From the NCBI GenBank assembly GCA_036676195.1, contig JAKFDK010000067.1, positions 1-44,152 of the forward strand: DNA of 44,152 nucleotides. Reading direction: 5' to 3'. Position 1 is the stretch's first letter; the number at the start of each line of letters is the position of its first letter. Positions 1 to 7,982 of this stretch are shown here, in pieces. Origin of the DNA: JAKFDK01 sp036676195 (lineage in GTDB: Bacteria; Bacillota; Sulfobacillia; Symbiobacteriales; ZC4RG38). A program made the translations under genes and the position numbers. Below the pieces are notes generated by a model that ran no database searches, had not been told where the DNA came from, and saw only the letters and a list, made by a program, of their open reading frames with translations.

Positions 1-205
1 ATCGTGGCCGGGCGCTGATTGAAGCGCAAAGGGCAGCATTCGCGCAGCGGGGGGCCGTAGCGACCCAGCACCTGAATCGCTGACATTCCGGGCAGCACGT
101 ACTTGGTGGAGACCAGAACGCCTGGCGGGCACCCGTTGTTGCGAACAGAGCCAAACCAAAGGACTGCGCCGGTGGCACACGGAAGGTCGGCTGAACGAAG
201 CGAGG

Positions 206-1582
206 ATGGCAGCGGACCTGGTGCAGGAAAAGCGGCGCCAAGTGGTCATTGGTGACCCCGGAGCCGGCAAGACCACCATGATGCGGCACCTGGCCGTACA
301 ACTGGCCGTGGGTAACATCCCGGGCATGGAGTCACTGGTGCCTGTATATGTTTCTCCCGCCGGGGAGCCTGGCAGCACCGGGCCGGCAACCTGCCCCCGG
401 ATTTTAGCGTTTATGAAACGCTGACCTTCATAACTTACCGCTATGAACGCACCGACGAACTGCCTGACCGCGACCGCTATACCATCTCGATAAGTGCATT
501 TCCCTGCTGTTGAGGTCATTGAATGGGCCCGACAGACACTGGCGCAAGTCGCATCCGATCGTGACGCCGTGGATATATTGGAATGGCTCAATCCGTTTCC
601 AGCCCGGGCTGAGTTACGCAAGGTGCTCACGAACCCGGAAGAACTGCCTGCTCTGCGTCTGCTCGCAGCGAAAGCACTCGGTCCCGAGGAACCGGGGGCG
701 CAGGAAATCTGGCACCAGTGCTGGGGCACCCACAGCTCTGGCCGTTATTCACCCACCTGTCCATACCCAAAGCTGTACTCCCAGCCCTGGTGGCCCGCCT
801 CGACCTGGTTCACACGCCGGCAGAAAGCCTGGAATCGCTGGCCTGGGACGTTAGCCGGGCACAAGTCACACTGGCTCGGGAACAGCTTGAAACACTGCGT
901 GCTGGCATCGCAGGACCTCGGGGCGCCCCTACCCGGCAGCAGACAGCGCTGCTGAAACTCCTGGCGGCGGCAGGGGATGAATCCGTCCGTGATTTGACCC
1001 GCCGCTGGCTGACGCAGAAGACCCGTGCCCGCGCAGCCCTGGAGATTCTGGCTGATTGGTGGCCGGAGGACCTGGCTGACTATGGCGGCCCGGTTCCGCT
1101 TGCCAGTCACCACGTCACGATGGTTGCCAACGGCCCGGATCGGGTTGGGGTACCAGAGAGAAGTCGAGTCGATGTATAGGCAGCCTGGTGGCACCGGGGC
1201 ATTGGTCAGGCTCAACCTGACGTACGAGCGGCGCTGCTTGGTGAACTGGTCACCGCTGGTCCAGGACCTTATCGGCGGATCATTGTCCCTTGGGCATCGG
1301 TCATTTGATCTACAAACAATTTGCATGGCCGCCGAGGCCGATGAGGAAATCGCCCAAAAAACCCTGCCTATCCTCATCCAAGCCCTGAACGAGGGGTTCC
1401 CAGTGGAAGTTTGGCAAACCCTCGCCGCCCTTGCCCAGCGGCTCAACCTGTTCATCTACCGGGGCGCAGACGGCCAGGTCCGCTACCGCCCCCGGAACCA
1501 GACCGGCACGCAAGCGAAGGCCCTACGCTCACAGGAGATACCCGCCCCGCAGCAGGAGCCCGGCCCCAACGGCGCGGAATGA
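206..1582 (+). pseudogene. Degenerate NACHT/STAND NTPase gene
   Basis: The first open stretch (206-424) carries a Walker A motif, VVIGDPGAGKTT, followed by MMRHLAVQLA, as at the start of a NACHT domain. No intact Walker B or sensor region follows. From about 494 the reading frame gives helical, leucine/alanine-rich sequence (VIEWARQTL, ILEWLNPFP, LRLLAAKALG). It moves to another frame near 715 (LPALVARLDL, LLKLLAAAGD) and returns to the first frame near 1180 (LPILIQALNEGF, LAALAQRLNLF). This resembles the helical-repeat sensor arm of STAND proteins. At least two frameshifts, plus loss of most of the NTPase core between 350 and 490, make it a relic. Intact homologues are signal-transducing or anti-phage ATPases; nothing functional is expected here. 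Confidence 0.6.
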
Positions 1583-1615
1583 AGGTGACATCCAGATTCT
1601 GGGGAGGTCGCCCCC

Positions 1616-2548
1616 TTGTTCAAGTGGGAGATCAGCCGCACGGCCCTGTGGGTCGCCGCCGGGCTGGCGCTGTGGGCCATCATTAAAATCGTAGAATACA
1701 GCAACATCCTCTACACCCAGCGCTACCTGAGCCAGTTCCGGCACGTACCCGAGCTGGCCACCTACCGGGAAGCAGAACAGCGGGTATACGGCGGGCGCCG
1801 AAAGGCGCCTCAGGCGGTATTGCTGCTGCACGGCTGGTCGAGCGGCCCGGCCGACTTCGCCCCCCTCTACCCCCTGCTGGAGGAAGCCGGCATCCCCTAC
1901 CTGGCGCCGCAAATCACCGGGTTCGGACTGGACAACCTGCGCCTGCTGCGGGCCGCATCGGCCCAGGACTGGCTACGGGACGCCCTGCACACCTACGACA
2001 TTCTGGCGGCGCAGGCCGAACAGGTGGATATCGTCGGCCATTCCAACGGCGGCGCCCTGGCCGCCTACGTAGCCATGCACCGTCCGGTGCGCCACCTGAT
2101 ACTCATTGGCCCCAACCTGACCGTGCAGCCCGCCGACCGGATCTATAAGCAGATTCTGCATACCCCGGTGCTGTCCGCCATGTTTGAGCAGGTGCTGCCG
2201 GTCTTCCGCAAGCCGGTGCGCCCGGGCCGGGTGGCCCCGGTGGACACAGTCGACCCGGAGTCGGCCCGGCGGGCCTTTGCCTACCCGGCCCTGCCACTGC
2301 GCGCCCTGCGCACCCTGTGGGACGTCCAGGACCAGGTGCACCTGCGCCAGGTGCGCTGCACCGACCTGCACCTGTTCTACGGCGAACGGGACCAGTCGGT
2401 AGATATCCCCGAGCTGCAGCGCAACCTGGACCAGCAGGGCATCCGCTACCAGGCCCACGGCTACGCCAACAGTGCCCATAACCTGCTGGAAGACTACGAC
2501 CAGCAAGCCGCCGCCCGGGACATCCTGAAGGTGCTGACCGCCAGTTAA
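1616..2548 (+). CDS. Membrane-anchored alpha/beta hydrolase (serine esterase/lipase-like)
   Basis: 310 residues from a TTG start with GGGGAGGT eight bases upstream. An N-terminal hydrophobic segment (about residues 9-23) should anchor it in the membrane with the catalytic domain outside. The hydrolase core shows the oxyanion-loop HGW (72-74), nucleophile elbow GHSNGG with Ser143, a likely acid Asp259 in YGERD, and His288 in NSAHN, so the Ser-Asp-His triad is complete. The closest general family is the carboxylesterase/monoacylglycerol-lipase type (Hydrolase_4/Abhydrolase_6). The substrate cannot be read from sequence. The gene stands alone, follows the NACHT relic by 33 bases and ends at a strong hairpin. 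Confidence 0.8.
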   Translation: MFKWEISRTALWVAAGLALWAIIKIVEYSNILYTQRYLSQFRHVPELATYREAEQRVYGGRRKAPQAVLLLHGWSSGPADFAPLYPLLEEAGIPYLAPQITGFGLDNLRLLRAASAQDWLRDALHTYDILAAQAEQVDIVGHSNGGALAAYVAMHRPVRHLILIGPNLTVQPADRIYKQILHTPVLSAMFEQVLPVFRKPVRPGRVAPVDTVDPESARRAFAYPALPLRALRTLWDVQDQVHLRQVRCTDLHLFYGERDQSVDIPELQRNLDQQGIRYQAHGYANSAHNLLEDYDQQAAARDILKVLTAS

Positions 2549-2592
2549 CATGCACAGAACGGTATAGACCCGGACGCAAATGGGCATATTTA

Positions 2593-2619
2593 AACCCGGC
2601 GGAGATGTTCCGCCGGGTT
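2593..2619 (+). terminator. Hairpin after the hydrolase gene
   Basis: Perfect 11-bp stem (AACCCGGCGGA / TCCGCCGGGTT) with a 5-base loop, 45 bases after the hydrolase stop. It lacks a long T tract, so strength is uncertain. Confidence 0.65.
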
Positions 2620-2664
2620 AGGCGCCGCCGTTGGAATGATTCCCGAGGCGAGTTTCCTCACCCC

Positions 2665-2739
2665 TTAGGTTTTAGAGGTGAGAAGGCGGAGCATGAGGAC
2701 GACTAGTAGGAGCCAAAAGACTCGCTCGTCCAAAGCCAT
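2665..2739 (-). CDS. Tiny single-pass membrane peptide (24 aa)
   Basis: An ATG at 2739 is preceded by a purine-rich GGGAAGGGGGTGG ribosome binding site. The 24-residue product begins MALDERVF, continues with the hydrophobic run WLLLVVLMLRLL and ends TSKT. The charged N-terminus, single hydrophobic helix and short polar tail are typical of Firmicute membrane micropeptides. It sits alone between the hydrolase terminator and an inverted repeat. No function is assigned. It could be a regulatory or toxin-like peptide, or a chance ORF; the ribosome binding site and composition favour a real gene. Confidence 0.45.
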   Translation of the reverse strand: MALDERVFWLLLVVLMLRLLTSKT

Positions 2740-2782
2740 GCCACCACCCCCTTCCCATTCAACCATGGGCGCCTAACTACAT

Positions 2783-2825
2783 AAACAGAATCCCCTGACC
2801 ATTGGTTCGGCAGGGGATTCTGTTT
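2783..2825. terminator. 15-bp perfect inverted repeat
   Basis: AAACAGAATCCCCTG and its exact reverse complement flank a 13-base loop. It reads as a terminator-like hairpin on either strand. It lies upstream of both the HD gene (plus) and the tiny membrane peptide gene (minus), so an operator or mRNA-leader role is also possible. Confidence 0.55.
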
Positions 2826-2908
2826 GGCGCGGGCAAACCTATTCGTGCACGCTGGAATCTTATACATAGAATCAGTTATGCAGGCCGAACCACGGAAGGA
2901 GCCGTGCC

Positions 2909-3466
2909 ATGACCGACAACCGGCTGGACCGGGCCATTCAATTCGCCACCCTGGCCCACGGCCGCCAGACCCGCAAAGGTACCGACATCCCCTACATCAC
3001 CCACCCGTACGGGGTAGCCATGCTGCTCGCCCGGGCCGGCTGTGAGGAGGACATCGTCATCGCCGGACTGCTCCACGACACGGTGGAAGATACCAGCGTC
3101 ACCTTGGCCCAACTGGCGGCAGAATTCGGCCCGCGGGTAGCCGAAATCGTAGCCGGCTGCTCGGAGCCGGACCGGACCCTGCCCTGGGAGGCGCGCAAGC
3201 AACATACCGTGGACGATCTCCGGCAGGTCCCGCTTGAGATCAAGCTGGTGGCCTGTGCCGACAAATTGCACAATGTGCGGTCGATGGCGGCCGACCACCA
3301 GACCCAGGGCGAACAGGTGTGGCAACGGTTCAAGCGTGGCCGCGCCGAACAGGCCTGGTACTACCGGGGGATCGTGCAGGCCTTTCAGCCCGAGATCGCC
3401 GCCGGCCTTTACCCTTCTCTGTTTGCGGCCCTGGCCCGGTCTGTGGCCGAACTGTTCGGGGCCTAG
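2909..3466 (+). CDS. HD-domain phosphohydrolase, MESH1/SpoT hydrolase-like
   Basis: 185 residues from ATG with GGAAGGAG upstream. It is essentially a lone hydrolase domain of the RelA/SpoT family: the metal-binding set His32 (ITHP), His56-Asp57 (LLHDTVEDT) and Asp118 (ACADKLHNVRSM) is present, together with the typical HGRQTRKGTDIPY opening. Stand-alone members of this group (MESH1, small alarmone hydrolases) remove the 3'-pyrophosphate of (p)ppGpp or act on related nucleotides such as NADPH; the exact substrate is not shown. There is no synthetase, TGS or ACT domain. Its stop codon overlaps the stop of the convergent HAD gene by four bases. Confidence 0.82.
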   Translation: MTDNRLDRAIQFATLAHGRQTRKGTDIPYITHPYGVAMLLARAGCEEDIVIAGLLHDTVEDTSVTLAQLAAEFGPRVAEIVAGCSEPDRTLPWEARKQHTVDDLRQVPLEIKLVACADKLHNVRSMAADHQTQGEQVWQRFKRGRAEQAWYYRGIVQAFQPEIAAGLYPSLFAALARSVAELFGA

Positions 3467-4296
3467 CCGCCCGGCGCCGCCTGCTCGCCGCCCCAGCCCC
3501 ACCCACCACTGACCAGGTCCGGTAACCCGCCCACGTCCGGCAGGACCATATCCGGCTGCCAGGGCCGGCGCCACCGGCTCCAGGCGCCGGGGCGGGTAAA
3601 CCCACTCAGCACCAGCACCGCCCCCATGCCACCGGCTCGGGCCAGGCGCATATCTTCAGACTGATCCCCCACCATCACTGTGTGCGCCGGGACTGTCTGC
3701 AGCCGGGCCAGTACCCGCCGCGCCGCCCAGGCCGACGGCTTGCCCACCACCACCGGCCGGCGCATGGCGGCAGCGCTGACGGCGTGCGCCAGCACACTCC
3801 CCCGCCAGATCCGCATGCCAGCCTCGCCCGGGGCCTGGGTGTCCAGACAGGCCACCACCAGCCGGGCCCCGGCCATGACCCGGCGCGCCGCCCGCACGAT
3901 CAGTTCATCGTCGAAGGATTGCCCTTCACCGATCAGCACCACATCGGCCGGGGTATCGAACCCTACCGGCTGCAGCCCCTGCGCCCTGAGCATGCCGCGC
4001 ATGGAGTCGCTGCCCAGCACCAGCACCCGGGCACCCGCCTGGCGCCGGGCCAGCCAGTCCACCGCCGCCAGGCCGGCCGTCATGACCTGGTCTGTGCGCA
4101 GATCGAACCCAGCCGCGCCCAGGAACTGCACCCACTCCGCCGCCGTCCACTCGGAGTCGTTGCTGAAAATCATGGTCCGCACGCCCAGGCGGGCCAGGGC
4201 AGCCAGGCCCTCCGGTGCACCGGAAACCGCCAAGTTCCCCCGCATAAGTACCCCGTTCACATCAAAAACCGCTCCGTGTACAGCCAACGGAAGCAC
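3463..4296 (-). CDS. HAD-superfamily protein (NagD-like, class IIA) with altered motif I
   Basis: 277 residues from a GTG start behind AGGAGGGG. The order of motifs fits HAD class IIA phosphatases (NagD, AraL, PGP-type): motif I FDVNGVLMRG, motif II IFSNDSE, cap domain, motif III lysine in VVVGKPS, motif IV VGDQSEDM. The nucleophile Asp12 is kept, but the second Asp of DxDGV, the general acid/base, is Asn14. That change usually weakens or abolishes phosphatase turnover, so the protein may be a binding or regulatory form, or use another chemistry. The C-terminus is rich in Gly and Trp. The gene converges on the HD hydrolase. Confidence 0.75.
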   Translation of the reverse strand: MLPLAVHGAVFDVNGVLMRGNLAVSGAPEGLAALARLGVRTMIFSNDSEWTAAEWVQFLGAAGFDLRTDQVMTAGLAAVDWLARRQAGARVLVLGSDSMRGMLRAQGLQPVGFDTPADVVLIGEGQSFDDELIVRAARRVMAGARLVVACLDTQAPGEAGMRIWRGSVLAHAVSAAAMRRPVVVGKPSAWAARRVLARLQTVPAHTVMVGDQSEDMRLARAGGMGAVLVLSGFTRPGAWSRWRRPWQPDMVLPDVGGLPDLVSGGWGWGGEQAAPGG

Positions 4297-4442
4297 TGAG
4301 ACCCCTCCTCACCCGCCGGAGCGCGACGGCTGCCCCACCAGGGCGCTCGCCGAACTAGGGCGCTCGCCCGATGGTTGCTTCCCCCCAGGCGCCGTACATT
4401 GGTGGCGGATTGCCTGGTGGCAGAAGGGAGGCGCTCCCCGTC

Positions 4443-4538
4443 GTGCCGCAAATGCGTCACCTGCTGACCCTGTTTGCCGCCCTTATGGCCCTGGCCGTGG
4501 CCGGCTATCTGGGGCTGCGCCTGCTGGGAGGAGGCTGA
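4443..4538 (+). CDS. Small single-pass membrane peptide (28-31 aa)
   Basis: A GTG at 4443 lies 11 bases after GGGAGG; an in-frame ATG follows three codons later. The product is one hydrophobic helix (MRHLLTLFAALMALAVAGYL, then GLRLLGGG). It sits between the divergently placed HAD gene and the convergent mqnC-like gene, with the mqn terminator just beyond it. Unknown function; the main support is the ribosome binding site and the clear membrane-helix composition. Confidence 0.4.
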   Translation: MPQMRHLLTLFAALMALAVAGYLGLRLLGGG

Positions 4539-4572
4539 GCCACCGTACCGGCGGGACGGCTCCCGCCAATGT

Positions 4573-4603
4573 ACAGGGCGGCCGCGTACAGCAGCCGCCC
4601 TGT
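4573..4603 (-). terminator. Terminator hairpin of the mqn genes
   Basis: 10-bp perfect stem ACAGGGCGGC / GCCGCCCTGT with an 11-base loop, directly after the mqnC-like stop codon on the minus strand. Confidence 0.6.
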
Positions 4604-4606
4604 CGG

Positions 4607-5731
4607 TCATACCTGTTCGTGGCGTTCCTTCAGCTCATAGCGGGCGTTGCGCCGCGCCGGCACCCGTCCGGCATCGTGGGCCAGGCGGATGAATTCGGCC
4701 GGGCTCATCGCCCCGCGCCGACCTGCCGCCAGTTCCGCCTGGTTGTACTGCAGATGGGTACCGCCCAGGTCGTTGCACCCGCAGTCCAGGGCGACCTGAG
4801 CCACCTTGGCCCCCTGGGTAAGGGGGCTGGCCTGCACCACCGGAATATTGTCGCAGAGCACCCGGCTCAGCGCCACCATGCGCAGATACTCCATCCCCGT
4901 AACCGGAGCCGCTTCGCCCGGATGGCCGGGCTCCGGGTCCGCCGCCGGGAACGGCACCAGGGCACGGAAGACAGGCCGGCCATGGCGCTGGCCGGTGCGG
5001 AACTGGATTGCCCGGGTCCGGTACAGGTGGCCCACCCGCTCCCGAGCCGTTTCGCCCAGCCCGAAGGGAAAGGTGGCCACCACTGGGATGTCCAGGTCGG
5101 CGCACCGGTGCATAACGTCCACCCATTCGTTCCAGGGTCCGCGCAGCAAGGCCCGGTTCTCCGGCGCCCGGGAAGGCATCGACTCAGCCCCGCCGGCGAT
5201 CAGCACATCGAGCCCGGCGGATTGCAGTTCGGCCAGGATCTCCCGGGTGCTGCGCTGAAAATGGGCGTTAAACACCATCAGTTCCGTCGGCGAATAGGCG
5301 GCCAGTTCCACTTGCGGATAGGTAACCTTGACCGCCGTCAGCAATTCGGTATAGTACGACCACGGCAGATCCAGCCGGTGGCCGCCCTGCAGGATGATCT
5401 GCCGGGCACCGTCCCGCACCGCTGCCCCCACCCGAGCCACCACATCGGCGGCGCTCAGGGTGAAGGCGCGCGGGTCGTCCCGGGTCACGGTGCCAATACA
5501 AAACGGGCAGCGGGGCTGGCACACGTTGGAGTAGACAATGGTCTGGTCCACAATGAAGGTGGTCAGGCGATCCGGGTTGGACCGCATCTCCAGGGTCTGG
5601 GCCGCCATGCCCAGTTTCAGCAGGTCGGCCTGTTCGGCCAGGAACACCGCCTCTTCCGGTGACGGACGCTCGCCGGCCAGTACCCGCTGCAGGATCCGAT
5701 CGGTGTCGTGTGGGGTCACATTCACTTCCAC
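4607..5731 (-). CDS. mqnC: Radical SAM protein, MqnC/CofH family (cyclic dehypoxanthinyl futalosine synthase-like)
   Basis: 374 residues from GTG behind AGGAGG. The radical SAM cluster motif C-x3-C-x2-C is seen in NVCQPRCPFC. Other family signatures are the ILQGGH segment after the cluster, GGAESM (compare GGGAE in MqnC) and the C-terminal NDLGGTH. In the futalosine pathway MqnC cyclises dehypoxanthine futalosine on the way to menaquinone. The gene lies 21 bases after mqnE, which supports this role. Several positions differ from usual MqnC (TRDDPRAFT after the cluster, AAYSPTELM in place of the HAFSPPEI-type segment), so it may be a divergent MqnC or a paralogue. No mqnA, mqnB or mqnD is present in the window. 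Confidence 0.68.
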   Translation of the reverse strand: MEVNVTPHDTDRILQRVLAGERPSPEEAVFLAEQADLLKLGMAAQTLEMRSNPDRLTTFIVDQTIVYSNVCQPRCPFCIGTVTRDDPRAFTLSAADVVARVGAAVRDGARQIILQGGHRLDLPWSYYTELLTAVKVTYPQVELAAYSPTELMVFNAHFQRSTREILAELQSAGLDVLIAGGAESMPSRAPENRALLRGPWNEWVDVMHRCADLDIPVVATFPFGLGETARERVGHLYRTRAIQFRTGQRHGRPVFRALVPFPAADPEPGHPGEAAPVTGMEYLRMVALSRVLCDNIPVVQASPLTQGAKVAQVALDCGCNDLGGTHLQYNQAELAAGRRGAMSPAEFIRLAHDAGRVPARRNARYELKERHEQV

Positions 5732-5752
5732 GTTGTCCGCGCCTCCTGGGAA

Positions 5753-6865
5753 CTAGCCCGGGATCCGCAACACCCGGTAATAGCAGTCACGTTCGGCCGG
5801 CACCCGGCCCGCCCCCCGGATCAGTTGCACCATATCCCGTTCGCTCTGCTCCATGGGGGACGTGGAGCCGGCGAAGTGGTAAATCTTTTCTTCCCGGATC
5901 GTGCCGTCCAGATCATTGGCACCCCAGGCCAGGCTGATCTGCGCCAGTCTGGGGGACATCATGACCCAATAGGCCTTGATGTATTTGAAGTTATCCAGGA
6001 GCAAACGGGACGCCGCCATTACCCGCAGGTCCTGCCAGCCGGTCGGGCCGGGCAGATGCGCCAGCGCCGTGTTGGCCGGGTGAAAGGCCAGGGGCACGAA
6101 GCACTGAAAACCCCCGGTCTCGTCCTGCAGGTCACGCAGGCGCAACAGGTGGTTGGCGATGTGCTCCGGACCCTCAATATGTCCATAAAGCATGGTGCAG
6201 TTGGACTTGATGCCCTTGTTGTGGGCTACCCGGTGCACTTCCAGGTACCCGTTGGCCGGCATCTTGCCCCGGCAGATTTCCTCGTGCACCTCCGGAGCCA
6301 TCAGTTCGATGCCGCCGCCGGTCAGGGAGCCGTGGCCCACTGCCTGCAACCGGTCCAGCACCTCGCTGACCGACATTTTGAACTTGCGGGCAAAAAAGTC
6401 GATCTCGATGGCTGTAAACGCCTTCAGGTGCACATGGGGTAGCTTCTGTTTAATGGCGCCGAGAAAGTCAAGGTAATACTGAAACGGCATATCGGGGTGC
6501 AGGCCGCCCACCATGTGAATTTCGGTGATCCCGACCCGTTCCCAGGCACTGGCCTTCTCGACCATCTCCGCCACCGAATAGGTCCATGCCTCGGCGCTAT
6601 CGCGCTGCTGGCCAAAGGCACAGAACTTACACACATTGGACATGACACAGACATTGCTATAGTTAATGTAACCGGCATTAATATAGTACACAAGGTCCCC
6701 GGCCCGCCGCTGCCGGGCCAGATCGGCCAGGGCGCCCACCGCCAGCAGGTTGGGGTGCGTCAGAATCCGCACGCCGTCGTGCAGGCTCAGACGCCGGTCG
6801 GTCATCACCTTTTCATAGATATCATGGAGATCGTGTGGTAGAAAGCTTTCAACAAGGGTTGGCAA
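5753..6865 (-). CDS. mqnE: Aminofutalosine synthase MqnE (radical SAM)
   Basis: About 370 residues. The cluster motif is NVCVMSNVCKFCAF (C-x3-C-x2-C). MqnE signatures follow: EIHMVGGLHPDMPFQYY, LKAFTAIEIDFFA, LTGGGIELMAPEVHEEIC and the GANDLDGTIREEKI segment near the C-terminus. MqnE couples SAM-derived adenosyl radical to 3-[(1-carboxyvinyl)oxy]benzoate to give aminofutalosine in cytoplasmic menaquinone synthesis. An ATG at 6871 abuts GGAGGG with no spacing, so the TTG at 6865, six bases from the ribosome binding site, is the more likely start. It heads a two-gene unit with the mqnC-like gene and diverges from the DUF169 gene. Confidence 0.88.
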   Translation of the reverse strand: MPTLVESFLPHDLHDIYEKVMTDRRLSLHDGVRILTHPNLLAVGALADLARQRRAGDLVYYINAGYINYSNVCVMSNVCKFCAFGQQRDSAEAWTYSVAEMVEKASAWERVGITEIHMVGGLHPDMPFQYYLDFLGAIKQKLPHVHLKAFTAIEIDFFARKFKMSVSEVLDRLQAVGHGSLTGGGIELMAPEVHEEICRGKMPANGYLEVHRVAHNKGIKSNCTMLYGHIEGPEHIANHLLRLRDLQDETGGFQCFVPLAFHPANTALAHLPGPTGWQDLRVMAASRLLLDNFKYIKAYWVMMSPRLAQISLAWGANDLDGTIREEKIYHFAGSTSPMEQSERDMVQLIRGAGRVPAERDCYYRVLRIPG

Positions 6866-6983
6866 GGGCATCCCTCCGCCCGTGACTCATACCTTTCATT
6901 CTACCGTTATCTGTAGCCGGGGAACAAGCAGGAACCGCCCCCCGCAGCCAGAACTCTACCGGGGGAAGAAAGGAGGCACCATC

Positions 6984-7799
6984 ATGACCCCTGAACTGGA
7001 CCCACAGATGGTTGCAGCCGAACTGGATTCCTATGTACGCACCGAAACATTCCCGCTGGCCATCCGGATAGTTCGCGGCGACGAGCCGCTGCCGGCCAAG
7101 GTCCGGCGCCCACAGCGTGATCTGGGCCTGCAAGTGAGCATTTGCCAGGGCATTTCTATGGCCCGCCGCTATGGCTGGACGATCGCCATGGGCGGTGAAG
7201 ACCTTTCTTGCCCCATTGCCCAGGTGGCATTCGGATTTGCTCCGGCCATTCCTTACTATACCGAAGGGAACCTGGCCGCCGGCATGTATGTGGAAACTTG
7301 CGGGCTGGGCGCCGAAACCGAGCACCAGGTGCCCAGGTTCACCGCCGGGGAAGCCGGCACGGTGGTAGTGGGACCCCTGACCCGGGCCAACTTTACCCCG
7401 CAGATGGTGCTGGTGTACGGCAATTCCGCCCAGGTGATGCGGCTGGCGGCGGCCGCCCTGTACAAGACCGGCGGCAGCCTGACTTCCCATATCTCCGCCC
7501 GCGCCGACTGCGCCGATATCGTGATCCGCACGGAGCAGTCGCAAAGCCCGCAGGTGATTCTGCCGTGCTACGGTGACCGGGTGTTTGGTCAGACCCAGGA
7601 TCACGAGATGGCCTTTACCGTGCCCTGGGCCAGGGTCCCCGACCTGTTGGCCGGTCTGAAGGGTACCCACGCCGGCGGCGTACGCTACCCGATTCCGCAC
7701 TTTCTGCGCTACCAGGCCGAATTCCCGGCCACGTATCAAAAGCTGCAGGAACTATGGGCCCGAGAAAAGGCGCAGCCGGTGGATAGCACCGGCGAATGA
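6984..7799 (+). CDS. DUF169 family protein
   Basis: 271 residues from ATG at 6984, chosen because AAAGGAGG lies eight bases upstream; longer in-frame extensions have no such site. The sequence follows the DUF169 (COG2043) pattern: QVSICQGISMARRYGW near residue 45, later GEDLSCPIA with its cysteine, ISARADCADIV, and a VILPCYGDRVFGQTQDHEM segment. The conserved cysteines suggest cofactor or metal binding, but the function of the family is not established. It diverges from mqnE with a 118-base gap that must hold both promoters, and ends at a strong hairpin. Confidence 0.8.
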   Translation: MTPELDPQMVAAELDSYVRTETFPLAIRIVRGDEPLPAKVRRPQRDLGLQVSICQGISMARRYGWTIAMGGEDLSCPIAQVAFGFAPAIPYYTEGNLAAGMYVETCGLGAETEHQVPRFTAGEAGTVVVGPLTRANFTPQMVLVYGNSAQVMRLAAAALYKTGGSLTSHISARADCADIVIRTEQSQSPQVILPCYGDRVFGQTQDHEMAFTVPWARVPDLLAGLKGTHAGGVRYPIPHFLRYQAEFPATYQKLQELWAREKAQPVDSTGE

Positions 7800-7824
7800 T
7801 AGCAGCAACCGAAGAGCGACACGG

Positions 7825-7862
7825 ACAGACCGCCATGCGTATGCCAGCGCATGGCGGTCTGT
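7825..7862 (+). terminator. Hairpin after the DUF169 gene
   Basis: 15-bp perfect stem ACAGACCGCCATGCG / CGCATGGCGGTCTGT with an 8-base loop, 26 bases after the stop codon. Confidence 0.7.
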
Positions 7863-7879
7863 CGATTCCTGTCGATCAG

Positions 7880-7982
7880 GAATGTCATATTGCTTCCAAT
7901 AGTTATTGATCTTTTCTGTAGGATATGTAATTATTTTTGTATTCTTGGTATTTTCTATTCTACATCCAGCTTTCTCTGTTCT
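7880..7982. other. AT-rich insert-like stretch
   Basis: About 100 bases of clearly low GC content lie in an otherwise very GC-rich region, directly joined to the chemotaxis receptor remnant. No gene is recognised in it. It may be foreign or decayed DNA left at a deletion junction. Confidence 0.4.

Noticed and set aside
3..83. Open frame from the window edge ending ATQHLNR
   Set aside because: Only 26 codons are visible, with no recognisable motif; it may be the tail of a gene outside the window but cannot be supported.
3680..5662. 660-codon open frame on the plus strand
   Set aside because: It lies antisense to the HAD and mqnC-like genes, has arginine/proline-rich composition and no ribosome binding site; it is a product of high GC content.
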